Source of the DNA: Bacteroidia bacterium | GTDB lineage: Bacteria; Bacteroidota; Bacteroidia; Palsa-965 | Assembly: GCA_023151315.1 (NCBI GenBank) | Contig: JAKLJE010000007.1 | Span: forward strand, 1 to 37,030 | DNA length: 37,030 nt | Direction of reading: 5' to 3' | Shown: piece after piece, positions 15,147-23,746 of the stretch | Layout of the letters: every line of letters begins with the position of its first letter | Numbering within the stretch: the first letter of the stretch is position 1 | Translations under genes and position numbers: made by a program | Notes under the pieces: generated by a model | Told to the model about the DNA's origin: nothing | Database searches by the model: none | The model's input: only the letters and a program-made list of their open reading frames with translations

Positions 15147-16607
15147 TTATCCGACTGAACCTTCCAACGAAACAGCCAGTAACTTCTGTGCTTCCACAGC
15201 AAACTCCATTGGCAATTGATTCAATACTTCTTTGCAATATCCGTTTACAATCAAGCCGATTGCTTTCTCTGTATCGATACCGCGTTGGTTGCAATAGAAA
15301 ATCTGGTCTTCACCGATTTTCGAAGTTGTTGCTTCGTGCTCAACAACACCCGACTTATCGTGAATCTCGATGTACGGGAAAGTATGCGCACCACACTTAT
15401 CGCCCATCAGCAATGAATCACACTGAGAGAAATTTCGTGCATTCTTTGCGCCTTTCGATATACGAACCAATCCGCGGTAACTGTTGTTGCTCTTGCCGGC
15501 AGAAATTCCCTTGGAGATAATCGTACTCTTGGTATTTCTTCCGATGTGAAGCATTTTCGTTCCGGTATCAGCCTGCTGCATGTTATTGGTTACAGCAACG
15601 GAATAAAATTCACCAATGGAATTATCGCCTTTCAGAATTACGGATGGATACTTCCACGTAATTGCTGAGCCGGTTTCAACCTGCGTCCACGAAATTTTTG
15701 AATTCGATCCTGCACAGATACCACGCTTCGTTACGAAATTGTAGATGCCGCCTTTACCGTTTTTATCTCCCGGATACCAGTTCTGCACTGTTGAGTATTT
15801 CACTTCTCCGTCTTTCTGCGCCACAATTTCAACAACAGCAGCGTGCAACTGATTTTCATCGCGCTGCGGAGCTGTGCATCCTTCGAGATAACTTACGTAA
15901 GCACCTTCATCAGCTACAATCAGTGTTCTTTCAAACTGACCGGTTCCGCTGGAGTTGATACGGAAGTATGTGCTGAGTTCCATCGGGCAACGAACGCCTT
16001 TCGGAATGTAACAGAAAGATCCATCGCTGAACACTGCGGAATTCAAAGCTGCGTAATAATTGTCGGTATACGGAACTACGCTTCCCATATATTGACGAAT
16101 CAATTCAGGGTGTTCGTGTACTGCTTCAGAAAATGAACAGAAGATGATTCCTTTTTCAGCGAGAACTTCTTTGAAAGTAGTTTTGACGGATACAGAATCA
16201 ATAACCGCATCAACAGCGATTTTGGATTCCATCCCCACCAAACGCTTCTGCTCTTCCAATGAGATTCCGAGTTTTTCGAAAGTCTTCACCAGCTCCGGAT
16301 CCACTTCGTCCATGCTGTTCACCGTAGGTTTTTTCTTCGGTGCAGCATAATAACTGATGTCCTGAAAATTTACTGCAGGATAATCCAGATGAGCCCAATG
16401 CTTTGGCTCTTCCATTGTGAGCCAATGACGAAAAGCTTTCAAGCGGTATTCCAACATCCATTCCGGTTCGTTCTTCTTTTTAGAAATGAAACGAACGATA
16501 TCTTCATTCAATCCTTTAGGAGCAAACTCAGTATCAATGTCGGTTACAAAGCCGTACTTGTATTCCGAGGAAATATGCTCTTCCAGTATTTCGTTTTTGT
16601 CCGCCAT
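15147..16607 (-). CDS. sufB: Fe-S cluster assembly scaffold protein SufB
   Basis: The 486-aa protein is the main scaffold of the SufBCD complex. It shows the expected order: an N-terminal helical region ([20 protein letters not shown]), the central [20 protein letters not shown] and [18 protein letters not shown] segment, the beta-helix with [20 protein letters not shown], and the C-terminal signature [26 protein letters not shown] split over two strands. Length fits the family (about 480). It starts 3 nt after the A-type carrier gene and precedes sufC after a repeat-containing gap. No missing segments. Confidence 0.96.
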   Translation of the reverse strand: MADKNEILEEHISSEYKYGFVTDIDTEFAPKGLNEDIVRFISKKKNEPEWMLEYRLKAFRHWLTMEEPKHWAHLDYPAVNFQDISYYAAPKKKPTVNSMDEVDPELVKTFEKLGISLEEQKRLVGMESKIAVDAVIDSVSVKTTFKEVLAEKGIIFCSFSEAVHEHPELIRQYMGSVVPYTDNYYAALNSAVFSDGSFCYIPKGVRCPMELSTYFRINSSGTGQFERTLIVADEGAYVSYLEGCTAPQRDENQLHAAVVEIVAQKDGEVKYSTVQNWYPGDKNGKGGIYNFVTKRGICAGSNSKISWTQVETGSAITWKYPSVILKGDNSIGEFYSVAVTNNMQQADTGTKMLHIGRNTKSTIISKGISAGKSNNSYRGLVRISKGAKNARNFSQCDSLLMGDKCGAHTFPYIEIHDKSGVVEHEATTSKIGEDQIFYCNQRGIDTEKAIGLIVNGYCKEVLNQLPMEFAVEAQKLLAVSLEGSVG

Positions 16608-16610
16608 AAT

Positions 16611-16937
16611 TTACACTGAGAAAGATTCTCCGCATCCGCAAGTGCGGGAAGCGTTTGGATTGTTGAACACAAATCCTTTACCATTGATACCGCCGGTGTA
16701 ATCTAACGTGGTTCCCGCGAGATACAGGAAGCTCTTACGATCAACAACGATCTTAATTCCCTTGTCTTCGAAAACCTGATCGCCATCGCGCATCACATTG
16801 TCGAATTCGAGCTTGTAAGACAAGCCGGAGCATCCGCCGCTATCCACACCAACACGGATGAATGTATCTGTCGGACGGCCTTCCTGTTTTATCAGATCCA
16901 AAGCATGTGCCTTGGCGCTTTCACTAACTGCTATCAT
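16611..16937 (-). CDS. sufA: A-type Fe-S carrier protein (SufA/IscA/ErpA family)
   Basis: The 108-aa HesB-like protein receives newly made Fe-S clusters and delivers them to target enzymes. The three cluster-ligand cysteines are present: Cys36 in VDSGGCSGLSYKLEF, and Cys100 and Cys102 in the C-terminal RTCGCGESFSV. It is the first gene of the suf operon, behind a strong promoter and a 17-bp palindrome. Distinguishing SufA from IscA or ErpA by sequence alone is unsafe, so the symbol reflects position in the suf operon. Confidence 0.9.
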   Translation of the reverse strand: MIAVSESAKAHALDLIKQEGRPTDTFIRVGVDSGGCSGLSYKLEFDNVMRDGDQVFEDKGIKIVVDRKSFLYLAGTTLDYTGGINGKGFVFNNPNASRTCGCGESFSV

Positions 16938-16970
16938 ATTGATTTGCTGTTAATTAACTGTCTATTCTTA

Positions 16971-16987
16971 TTTAGATTAAATCTAAA
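16971..16987. promoter_or_regulatory. Perfect 17-bp palindrome at the suf operon start (putative operator)
   Basis: TTTAGATT-A-AATCTAAA is an exact 8-bp inverted repeat around one base. It lies 7 nt downstream of the -7 element, covering the predicted transcription start, a place where a bound protein would block transcription. The TTAG...CTAA half-sites recall DtxR/MntR-type metal-regulator boxes, but the regulator is not known. An iron- or Fe-S-responsive repressor would make sense for suf. Confidence 0.55.
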
Positions 16988-16994
16988 GACAATG

Positions 16995-17025
16995 CAAAAA
17001 TACCTAGTTTTTGGTATAACGCCAA
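16995..17025 (-). promoter_or_regulatory. suf operon promoter
   Basis: On the minus strand, TTG (17025-17023), 20 nt, then TATTTTTG (17002-16995) fits TTG-N(17-20)-TAnnTTTG with every conserved base present. The predicted start is near 16988, giving a leader of about 50 nt before sufA. It is the best promoter match in the window. Confidence 0.7.
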
Positions 17026-17163
17026 GTTATTTAAAGCAATATTCGATTAATGGCCATCTGCGTTCGACTTGATCGCTTTGATTGGGGCTAATGTTAAACA
17101 ACACCGGATGAACCGCTACAAAGATTTATCTTAGCCGATAACCTCCACTCACAACAACTTACG

Positions 17164-20100
17164 ATGAAATCATTTTACACCCTTATTGCAGGAACTGCTT
17201 TAACCATCAGCTCATACGCTCAGCCGTGTGCAACTCAAGCAGCCACCGGCAGCGCATCGAATGCGTTCACCAATATTGAAAACGGAACTAATCCGGTTGC
17301 GGCAGATAAAGACCTCAACACGATTGTATTCGTACACCGGAATAATGCCTCTACATTCGGCGGACACTCAGGTCAACTGCGTTACGATGTTTCAACTGAT
17401 GGTGGAACAAGCTGGACCAACAATCAGGGTGTATTGAATCCATTGTCGGTGAATGGAACGAATGGTGCTCGTTATCCTCAGGCTGCTATTTATAATCCGA
17501 CATCCAACACCAACCCGAGCAACGCATATATTTCCTACCTCGCTCCGACCACAGCAGCAACATTCAATGGATTGGTGAGCGGAGTACGTCAACTCAATGG
17601 CACAGGAAATACAGAAACGTATAATCAACCTGCATCTACGCAAACTCTTATTCCGTACTCAATGTGTAAGGGAGCGCCCGGAATCTTCTGGGCAATTGAT
17701 TGGGTTTATACAGGAACAGCATACACCGGATTCCGTGTTTACAAAGGACAATGGAACGGCAGTAATGATGTTGTATGGAGTACAAATGCTACCATTACTC
17801 CTTCATTCAATACAGCATTCAGTGGAGCAGCTCAGGTAGCAGACGCTTCAATCGCATTCGACCCAAGCGGACAGTTCGGCTGGATATGTCTGCTGACACA
17901 CATCACTCCTGGTCCGACTCCATATTCATTCTATCCTGTATTCTATCGCACAACAGATGGCGGTAATACATGGTCATCTGCAATGCAGGTTGATCTTGGA
18001 ACATTCCCGTGCGTTACTTCCAACATTGCTGTAGGAAATTTTGCGAGTGCAGGATTTGACGGTGATCTTGTTGTAGACATTAACGGAGACCCGCATTTCA
18101 TCACTACAATCTGCAATGGCAATAACGCTTACGCAGTGTTTTTCGGCTCATGGCATGCTATGGCGGATATCACCTGGCATGGTGGACTGTTCAACGTACA
18201 AATTCTCAACTCAGTAAACGGAGGTCGCGGAACATGGGGAACAGCGCCGAACACGGTGACAATGGATCAGTCTCCAATCGCATCACGAACTGCTGACGGC
18301 ACCAAAGTGTTTTTCTCCTGGACCGATAACACAACATACACTCTCGGACAGGCGAATCAAACACCAAATCTGTTCGGACGCGCCTTTGATGCTGTAAACC
18401 GCACATGGACCGCGACACGTGATTTTACGTCCTGTAATGTTGCTGCGAATGGATTGATTATTCACCCGAAAATTGCGGCTGAAGTTCTTGAACCTTCATC
18501 GGGAACATACAAGTTGGCCGGAATTCATAACGTAATGACAACAAATGATCCGATTAACGTATGCAACTTCAGGTTCCTTGACAACGTTACGTGGACTAAC
18601 GCCGATTTCACAACACCGGAGCCAACAGCAACAGTATCGATTAATGAAGGTGCAACTTATATGTTGTGTCCGTCAGGATCCATTACTCTGAGCATTACCG
18701 GCGCATACAATCAGATTCTGTGGAGCAACGGGGCAACAGGTTTAACATCCAACGCAATTACAGCACCCGGCGTTTATACTGTAATGGTCAGAAGCAATTG
18801 TGCACTTGGCAGTGATACGATTGTAGTGTCAGCACTCAGTTTTAGTGCAACGGCTACCGATTCGACACTGTGTGTTGGAGATTCAACTACGCTTACAGTT
18901 TCCGGAAATTCGTTAGCGCCATACACCTGGAATCCGGGGAACGTAACCGGCAACTCAATTTCGGATGCGCCTGCGTCCACAACAACTTACAGTGTTACAG
19001 CAACAGGTTCTGCAGGATGTACCGCAACGCAGACATTAACGATTAATATTAATGCTCTTCCTGTCGTTTCAGCTGCAGTAAGCAATGCTGCGATATGCAG
19101 TGGCGACAGCACAACAATTTCTGCCGGCGGAGCATCAACATACGCATGGCAACCCGGCAATCTGACGAATGCAAGTGAAGTCGTTTCTCCTGCGTCAAAT
19201 ACCACTTATGTAGTGACGGGCACAGATGCCAATGGATGTTCAAATACCGATTCTGTTTCAATTGTTGTGAACGCACTTCCAGTGATAACAGCAACTTCTG
19301 CATCTTCTGCAGTCTGCGCCGGAGATACTGTAATACTTATGGCTTCCGGAGCAGCAACCTATGCATGGACACCTTCTGTTGATGTTGTTAATCCAAATGC
19401 AGATACAACTGCTGCAACTCCTGCTGCAAGCACAACATTTACCGTAAACGGAACAGATGCGAACGGTTGTTCTTCATCAGGTACAATAAACGTTACTATT
19501 TATGCACTCCCTGTGTTGACGCTGTCTTCTACAGGTTCAATCTGTGAAGGAAGCAGCGCAACGCTTTACGCATCAGGCGCAGCAACTTATGTCTGGATGC
19601 CTGTGAATATCACTGCCGATTCAATTTCAGTGTCACCGTTGACAACTACAACCTACTATGTTTCTGCAGCTGACTCCAACGGATGCGGTGATTCAGATTC
19701 CATCACATTGACCGTTTATCCTGCTCCTGTTGTTACCGCTACCGGTCCTTCTGCAATTTGCGCAGGAAGCAGCGTAACAATTACAGCGAGTGGCGCAAAC
19801 ACATACGTGTGGACTCCGAACAACACAACATCCAATCCGCTTGTTGATAATCCTTCAGCAACAACAACGTACACAGTTGTCGGAACTTCTGCAGATGGAT
19901 GCAATGATACCGCAACGCACACTGTGGTTGTAAATCCGATACCGAATGTACTCTTCAATATACCTGCCGCGAGCGTATGTGTGGATGATGCATCCTTCCA
20001 GCTGGTATTATTTGTAACACCGGCAACCGGAACATTCAGCGGACCGGGTGTTTCAAATGGTGTGTTCTCACCGGCTTCCGCAGGAAACGGAACGCACACC

Positions 20101-20427
20101 ATTACTTACACATACACCGATCCAAACGGCTGTGATGCTATCGTTACTGATGTGATTACAGTGAGTCCGTGCGTGGGCATTCAGGAGAACAACGCTCTCG
20201 CTACAAGCGTTTATCCGAATCCGTTCGGCACGCAATTCAATGTTGAAATGAGCTCCCCGGCACAATACAATGTTCAGGTTGTTTCCATACTGGGGCAGGA
20301 AGTAATGAATGAAAACATCAACGGCAGCAAACTTGTGATCAACAGCGAAAACTGGGATGCCGGCGTTTATTTCATGACCGTTACTTCAGGTAATACGCAG
20401 GAAATTATCCGCGTGGTAAAACAATAA
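17164..20427 (+). CDS. Large secreted T9SS protein with Asp-box region and seven Ig-like modules
   Basis: The 1087-aa product has a signal peptide (1-19). A beta-propeller-like region to about 490 carries two Asp-box motifs, STDGGTSW at 77-84 and TTDGGNTW at 263-270, as in sialidase/BNR proteins. About seven tandem modules of roughly 75 aa follow from about 498 to 1000, each with a Cys near its start (C.GDST) and most with a GC pair near the end (DANGCS). This pattern is common in Bacteroidota adhesin-like proteins. From about 1016 the T9SS type A sorting domain begins (VYPNPFGTQFNVEM) and ends IIRVVKQ. It is probably exported by T9SS and surface-attached or released. Sialidase activity should not be assumed, since Asp-boxes alone do not show it. 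The gene is monocistronic, with a terminator at 20448. Confidence 0.88.
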   Translation: MKSFYTLIAGTALTISSYAQPCATQAATGSASNAFTNIENGTNPVAADKDLNTIVFVHRNNASTFGGHSGQLRYDVSTDGGTSWTNNQGVLNPLSVNGTNGARYPQAAIYNPTSNTNPSNAYISYLAPTTAATFNGLVSGVRQLNGTGNTETYNQPASTQTLIPYSMCKGAPGIFWAIDWVYTGTAYTGFRVYKGQWNGSNDVVWSTNATITPSFNTAFSGAAQVADASIAFDPSGQFGWICLLTHITPGPTPYSFYPVFYRTTDGGNTWSSAMQVDLGTFPCVTSNIAVGNFASAGFDGDLVVDINGDPHFITTICNGNNAYAVFFGSWHAMADITWHGGLFNVQILNSVNGGRGTWGTAPNTVTMDQSPIASRTADGTKVFFSWTDNTTYTLGQANQTPNLFGRAFDAVNRTWTATRDFTSCNVAANGLIIHPKIAAEVLEPSSGTYKLAGIHNVMTTNDPINVCNFRFLDNVTWTNADFTTPEPTATVSINEGATYMLCPSGSITLSITGAYNQILWSNGATGLTSNAITAPGVYTVMVRSNCALGSDTIVVSALSFSATATDSTLCVGDSTTLTVSGNSLAPYTWNPGNVTGNSISDAPASTTTYSVTATGSAGCTATQTLTININALPVVSAAVSNAAICSGDSTTISAGGASTYAWQPGNLTNASEVVSPASNTTYVVTGTDANGCSNTDSVSIVVNALPVITATSASSAVCAGDTVILMASGAATYAWTPSVDVVNPNADTTAATPAASTTFTVNGTDANGCSSSGTINVTIYALPVLTLSSTGSICEGSSATLYASGAATYVWMPVNITADSISVSPLTTTTYYVSAADSNGCGDSDSITLTVYPAPVVTATGPSAICAGSSVTITASGANTYVWTPNNTTSNPLVDNPSATTTYTVVGTSADGCNDTATHTVVVNPIPNVLFNIPAASVCVDDASFQLVLFVTPATGTFSGPGVSNGVFSPASAGNGTHTITYTYTDPNGCDAIVTDVITVSPCVGIQENNALATSVYPNPFGTQFNVEMSSPAQYNVQVVSILGQEVMNENINGSKLVINSENWDAGVYFMTVTSGNTQEIIRVVKQ

Positions 20428-20447
20428 TTACTTAAAAACGGAATGAA

Positions 20448-20475
20448 AGGGCCGGCCAGCACCGGCTCTTTTTAT
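20448..20475 (+). terminator. Rho-independent terminator of the large T9SS gene
   Basis: AGGGCCGG (20448-20455) pairs with CCGGCTCT (20462-20469) over 8 bp with one G:U, around a 6-nt loop, and is followed by TTTTTATTTT. It starts 20 nt after the stop codon. Confidence 0.85.
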
Positions 20476-20502
20476 TTTAATGATTCTTACTGAGCGAAAC
20501 TT

Positions 20503-20510
20503 TACCTTTG
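20503..20510 (+). promoter_or_regulatory. -7 promoter element touching the thiL start
   Basis: TACCTTTG is an exact TAnnTTTG match ending 4 nt before the thiL ATG at 20515, implying a leaderless or nearly leaderless mRNA. No clean TTG is found 17-20 nt upstream, and the area overlaps the end of the preceding terminator. The same 11-mer TACCTTTGCAG occurs at 7289. Confidence 0.5.
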
Positions 20511-20514
20511 CAGC

Positions 20515-21561
20515 ATGTTAGAGAATAAATCACGTACTCCGATTTCGGAATTAGGCGAATTTGGTCTGATCCGTCACCTTACAGAAAATATTACGCTGAA
20601 ACACAATTCCTCAATTAAGGGAGTTGGAGATGATGCCGCTGTAATTTCTTATTCCGACAATAAAGTAACAGTTGTCTCAACGGATATGCTTACGGAAGGA
20701 GTTCACTTTGATCTCTCTTATGTTCCGTTGAAACATCTCGGATATAAAGTGGCGACTTCGAATTTTTCTGACATCTGTGCAATGAATGCGGTTCCGAAAC
20801 AATTGTTGATTTCACTTGCGGTATCGAGTCGTTTTCCGGTTGATGCAGTTGAAGAATTATATTCCGGAATTCTGATTGCATGCGAAAGATATAACGTGGA
20901 TCTTGTTGGCGGAGATACAACATCTTCTCTCTCCGGGCTTACGATTTCAGCAACGATAATCGGCGAAGGAGAAAAAGATAAACTCACATACCGTAACACG
21001 GCGAAAGAAAAAGATCTCATTTGTGTAACCGGAGATTTAGGCGGTGCATTTATGGGATTGACGTTGCTGCAAAGAGAGAAAGAAGTATTCAAGGAAGTTC
21101 CCGGTGCACAACCTGATCTTGAGGGCAACGATTATATTCTCGAGCGTCAATTGAAGCCGGAAGCGCGCATTGACATTGTACAGGCATTTCAGGAGCTGAA
21201 TCTTCAGCCAACATCCATGATTGATATTTCCGACGGACTCGCGAGTGAAATCATGCACATCTGCACACAGTCGGGATTGGGAGCTCAGATTTACGAAGAG
21301 AAAATTCCGATTGATCCGATGACATTCAACCGCGCACGTGAATTCAATCTCGATCCTACAACATGCGCTTTGAACGGAGGCGAAGATTACGAGTTGCTTT
21401 TTACGATTAACGCAGATGATTTTGAAAAGATCAAAGGCAATCCGGATTTCACTGTGATCGGATATCTATCTGATAAAAATTCAGGCGTGAATCTGATTTC
21501 AAAATCGAACACAAGCCATCCTATTAAAGCTCAGGGCTGGGATTCTTTTGTACAAAAGTAA
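20515..21561 (+). CDS. thiL: Thiamine-monophosphate kinase ThiL
   Basis: The 348-aa enzyme phosphorylates thiamine monophosphate to thiamine pyrophosphate with ATP, the last step of thiamine cofactor synthesis. ThiL landmarks are ISELGEFGLIRHL at the N-terminus, GVGDDAAVI (Asp39/Asp40), STDMLTEGVHFDLSYVP, the VGGDTTSS metal/ATP loop, VTGDLGGAFMGL, IDISDGLASEIMHI and NGGEDYELLFTI. All parts of the PurM/AIR-synthase-like fold are present and the length is normal. No thiamine riboswitch is seen upstream: only 4 nt separate the -7 element from the ATG. The gene stands alone between two secreted-protein loci. Confidence 0.95.
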   Translation: MLENKSRTPISELGEFGLIRHLTENITLKHNSSIKGVGDDAAVISYSDNKVTVVSTDMLTEGVHFDLSYVPLKHLGYKVATSNFSDICAMNAVPKQLLISLAVSSRFPVDAVEELYSGILIACERYNVDLVGGDTTSSLSGLTISATIIGEGEKDKLTYRNTAKEKDLICVTGDLGGAFMGLTLLQREKEVFKEVPGAQPDLEGNDYILERQLKPEARIDIVQAFQELNLQPTSMIDISDGLASEIMHICTQSGLGAQIYEEKIPIDPMTFNRAREFNLDPTTCALNGGEDYELLFTINADDFEKIKGNPDFTVIGYLSDKNSGVNLISKSNTSHPIKAQGWDSFVQK

Positions 21562-21830
21562 GGGTAAGGCTGCCGTTGGATAAATTCTGACGAATCAGGC
21601 AATACGTAAATTTTGGCGAATAATAATTTGCATTATATTAGCCAGCCTAACCGATTGCCCCCTATCGAATAATGAACAAGAATTCCCCTGATTCTTTCTG
21701 TTCGTATTTACTTAATCGAAACTTTCGCTTTTACGGGATGAGTTTTAAGGTTTCCCTTATTATACTCCTTGTTTCGTTGCGCCAATCTCTTTCACTAAAA
21801 ATCAGTTGTCAAAACTATTAACCTTATCAA
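21562..21830. other. Gap with a weak promoter and a doubtful 49-codon frame
   Basis: TTTG at 21612-21615, 18 nt, then TATATTAG at 21634-21641 is a two-mismatch promoter candidate for the pair of genes downstream. An open frame from ATG 21672 to TAA 21819-21821 encodes 49 residues with one hydrophobic stretch (SFKVSLIILLVSL) and ends 9 nt before the next gene. It has no other sign of being real. Confidence 0.3.
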
Positions 21831-22325
21831 ATGAATAAGCTTGTTGCTATTCTGGTTTCCATCCTAACCCTGGAGGGTTATGCAAACGCTCAATCTGTAA
21901 CACCTTCAGTTGTGGCTTCCGCCGGAGACTTTTTCTCTAACACTTCCGGATCCGTTTCATGGACTTTAGGTGAGCCTATGGGGGAAACCTATTCATCATC
22001 CAGCAATTGGTTAACCCAAGGCTTCCAGCAAACCTGGGATATAGGAACTTCTGTAACATCCCCTTCTCCTGTGAACGCGGATCTATATCCAAACCCTACA
22101 AACGACATTGTGAATATCCAGTTCGGTGCTGATGCTTCCGGTCAGTATGTGATTGAAGTTTACAATACGCTTGGACAAATGCTCACGAGCTCGCAGTTTG
22201 AAGCTACTCCTTCTGCACGTGCTGCAGTTTCTCTTTCTGATTATTCTGACGGGATCTTTTTCATTACAGTTCGGAAAACTGATGGTTCCACGAACTCAAC
22301 ATTCAAAATCAACAAGAACAGCTAA
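21831..22325 (+). CDS. Secreted T9SS sorting-domain protein
   Basis: The 164-aa product has a signal peptide (1-20, cleavage after ANA). A short N-terminal module (about 25-68) carries GSVSWTLGEPMGET and NWLTQGFQQTW, a pattern seen at the start of many small Bacteroidota surface proteins. A complete type A T9SS sorting domain follows (DLYPNPTNDIVNIQF from about 84, ending STFKINKNS). The exact role is unknown. With no catalytic domain visible, it may be a small surface or structural protein. It is 12 nt upstream of the collagen-like gene and surely co-transcribed with it, so the two products may form or decorate the same surface structure. Confidence 0.82.
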   Translation: MNKLVAILVSILTLEGYANAQSVTPSVVASAGDFFSNTSGSVSWTLGEPMGETYSSSSNWLTQGFQQTWDIGTSVTSPSPVNADLYPNPTNDIVNIQFGADASGQYVIEVYNTLGQMLTSSQFEATPSARAAVSLSDYSDGIFFITVRKTDGSTNSTFKINKNS

Positions 22326-22337
22326 TTCACAAACAGT

Positions 22338-23687
22338 ATGAAGTATTTAGCCTCAGTCATTTTACTTTTTGTAAGTGTGACTTTATTCGCACAAGCTCCT
22401 GCTCAAATCAAATACCAAGGTGTTGCTCGTGATGCTGCAGGTGCTGTAATTGCAAACGGAACACTCACCGTAAGGTTTGATATTCACGATGGTGCAACTG
22501 GTCCGGTTATATACAGCGAAGTACATTCTCCGGTTACTACAAACCAATTCGGGTTGTTCTCACTCACCATCGGATCACTTATGCCTATCCCGCAGAACCT
22601 GTTTGATAACGGAAACGAATTTCTGGAAGTAAGTATCGACTTCGGCAGCGGGTTGGTGTCAATGGGAACTTCTCAATTTCTTTCTGTCCCGTATGCATTG
22701 TACGCAGAAACATCCGGCAACGGACAAGGACCGACAGGTCCAACCGGGCCTTCAGGTGATCCCGGTCTTACCGGTGCTACTGGAGCTACAGGAGCTACCG
22801 GAGATATGGGACCAACAGGTGCACAGGGAATTCAAGGTGTAACCGGTGCAACGGGAGCTACTGGTTTGACCGGCGCTACAGGTGCTGCTGGCGTTGCTGG
22901 TGTGACTGGTCCAATTGGAGCTACTGGTGCAACAGGTGCCACGGGTGCTGCAGGTACAAATGGAACCAACGGTGCTACTGGCGCAACAGGCGCAACTGGT
23001 GCTGCAGGTACAAACGGAACTAATGGAACCAACGGTGCTACTGGTGCTACAGGTCCAACTGGCGCAACTGGTGCTGCAGGTACAAACGGAACTAATGGAA
23101 CCAACGGTGCTACTGGTGCTACAGGTCCAACTGGCGCAACTGGTGCTGCAGGTACAAACGGAACTAATGGAACCAACGGTGCTACCGGAGCGACAGGTGC
23201 TAATGGTGCCACAGGAGCTACCGGTGCAACAGGCGCAGCCGGGGCTGTTTATACTGCTGTTCTCAATACAGTCACAAATGCGACAGTTTCCAATCTTGGA
23301 ACTCCCGCAATGATCCTGCTGAGCAAAACCATCACCCCGGTGAATGACACCGTCATTGTTTCTTTTTCAGCTAACGCCATCGTAACGGCTTCCACAGTTC
23401 CGGCCACACCATTGATCCACTATGGTTTTCAAATCCGCACGGGTATAACTACTTATAAGGAATTCTGGTCTCATCCGCATACCAACACAGCCGGGTTAGG
23501 CATCAATCAAGGAAAGATGCATGTTTCTTTTTCATATCCTGTTGCTGTTACCCCGGGAATTCCGGTGAACATTAATATTTTTTTAAGAGCACAGAACACT
23601 ACAAGTGGATCACAGACCATTCAATTCGATACCGGAGCAGCATGGGGCGCTGCATCAATGATGATCTGGGATGTAGAAACTAATTGA
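22338..23687 (+). CDS. Secreted collagen-like (Gly-X-Y repeat) protein
   Basis: The 449-aa product has a signal peptide (1-18). An N-terminal beta domain follows ([18 protein letters not shown] ... [13 protein letters not shown], about 22-130), which often precedes repeats in Bacteroidota proteins. Next come about 57 uninterrupted Gly-X-Y triplets (about 132-304), mostly GAT, GAA, GPT and GTN, then a beta-rich C-terminal domain of about 145 aa that may nucleate trimerisation. A collagen-like triple helix is expected from the uninterrupted repeats. The Thr in Y positions (GAT, GPT) is typical of bacterial collagens whose Thr residues are often glycosylated. No T9SS sorting domain is visible. 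The DNA of the repeat contains an exact 72-bp tandem duplication (23034-23177). Confidence 0.88.
   Translation: MKYLASVILLFVSVTLFAQAPAQIKYQGVARDAAGAVIANGTLTVRFDIHDGATGPVIYSEVHSPVTTNQFGLFSLTIGSLMPIPQNLFDNGNEFLEVSIDFGSGLVSMGTSQFLSVPYALYAETSGNGQGPTGPTGPSGDPGLTGATGATGATGDMGPTGAQGIQGVTGATGATGLTGATGAAGVAGVTGPIGATGATGATGAAGTNGTNGATGATGATGAAGTNGTNGTNGATGATGPTGATGAAGTNGTNGTNGATGATGPTGATGAAGTNGTNGTNGATGATGANGATGATGATGAAGAVYTAVLNTVTNATVSNLGTPAMILLSKTITPVNDTVIVSFSANAIVTASTVPATPLIHYGFQIRTGITTYKEFWSHPHTNTAGLGINQGKMHVSFSYPVAVTPGIPVNINIFLRAQNTTSGSQTIQFDTGAAWGAASMMIWDVETN
23034..23177 (+). repeat. Two exact 72-bp tandem repeats in the collagen-like gene
   Basis: Units 23034-23105 and 23106-23177 are identical base for base. 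Each encodes 24 residues (eight Gly-X-Y triplets). A shorter related unit precedes them. Exact identity at synonymous sites points to recent slippage or recombination. Confidence 0.9.
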
Positions 23688-23746
23688 GCTGATATCTTGA
23701 ACACATGCGGGTTACTCAATAGCCGACTAAACGGTGTCGTTCACGA

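Noticed and set aside
20428-20514. TPP riboswitch before thiL
   Set aside because: The gap is 87 nt, mostly filled by the terminator of the preceding gene. No CTGAGA or ACCTGAT-like core is present.
21672-21821. 49-codon frame before the small T9SS protein
   Set aside because: One hydrophobic stretch only, no supporting site. Kept only as a note in the gap entry.
22832-23313. Long frames on both strands across the collagen repeat (such as a Pro-Ala-Val repeat on the minus strand)
   Set aside because: They are side effects of the 9-base Gly-X-Y periodicity. Only the frame from 22338 has a signal peptide and ordered domains at both ends.
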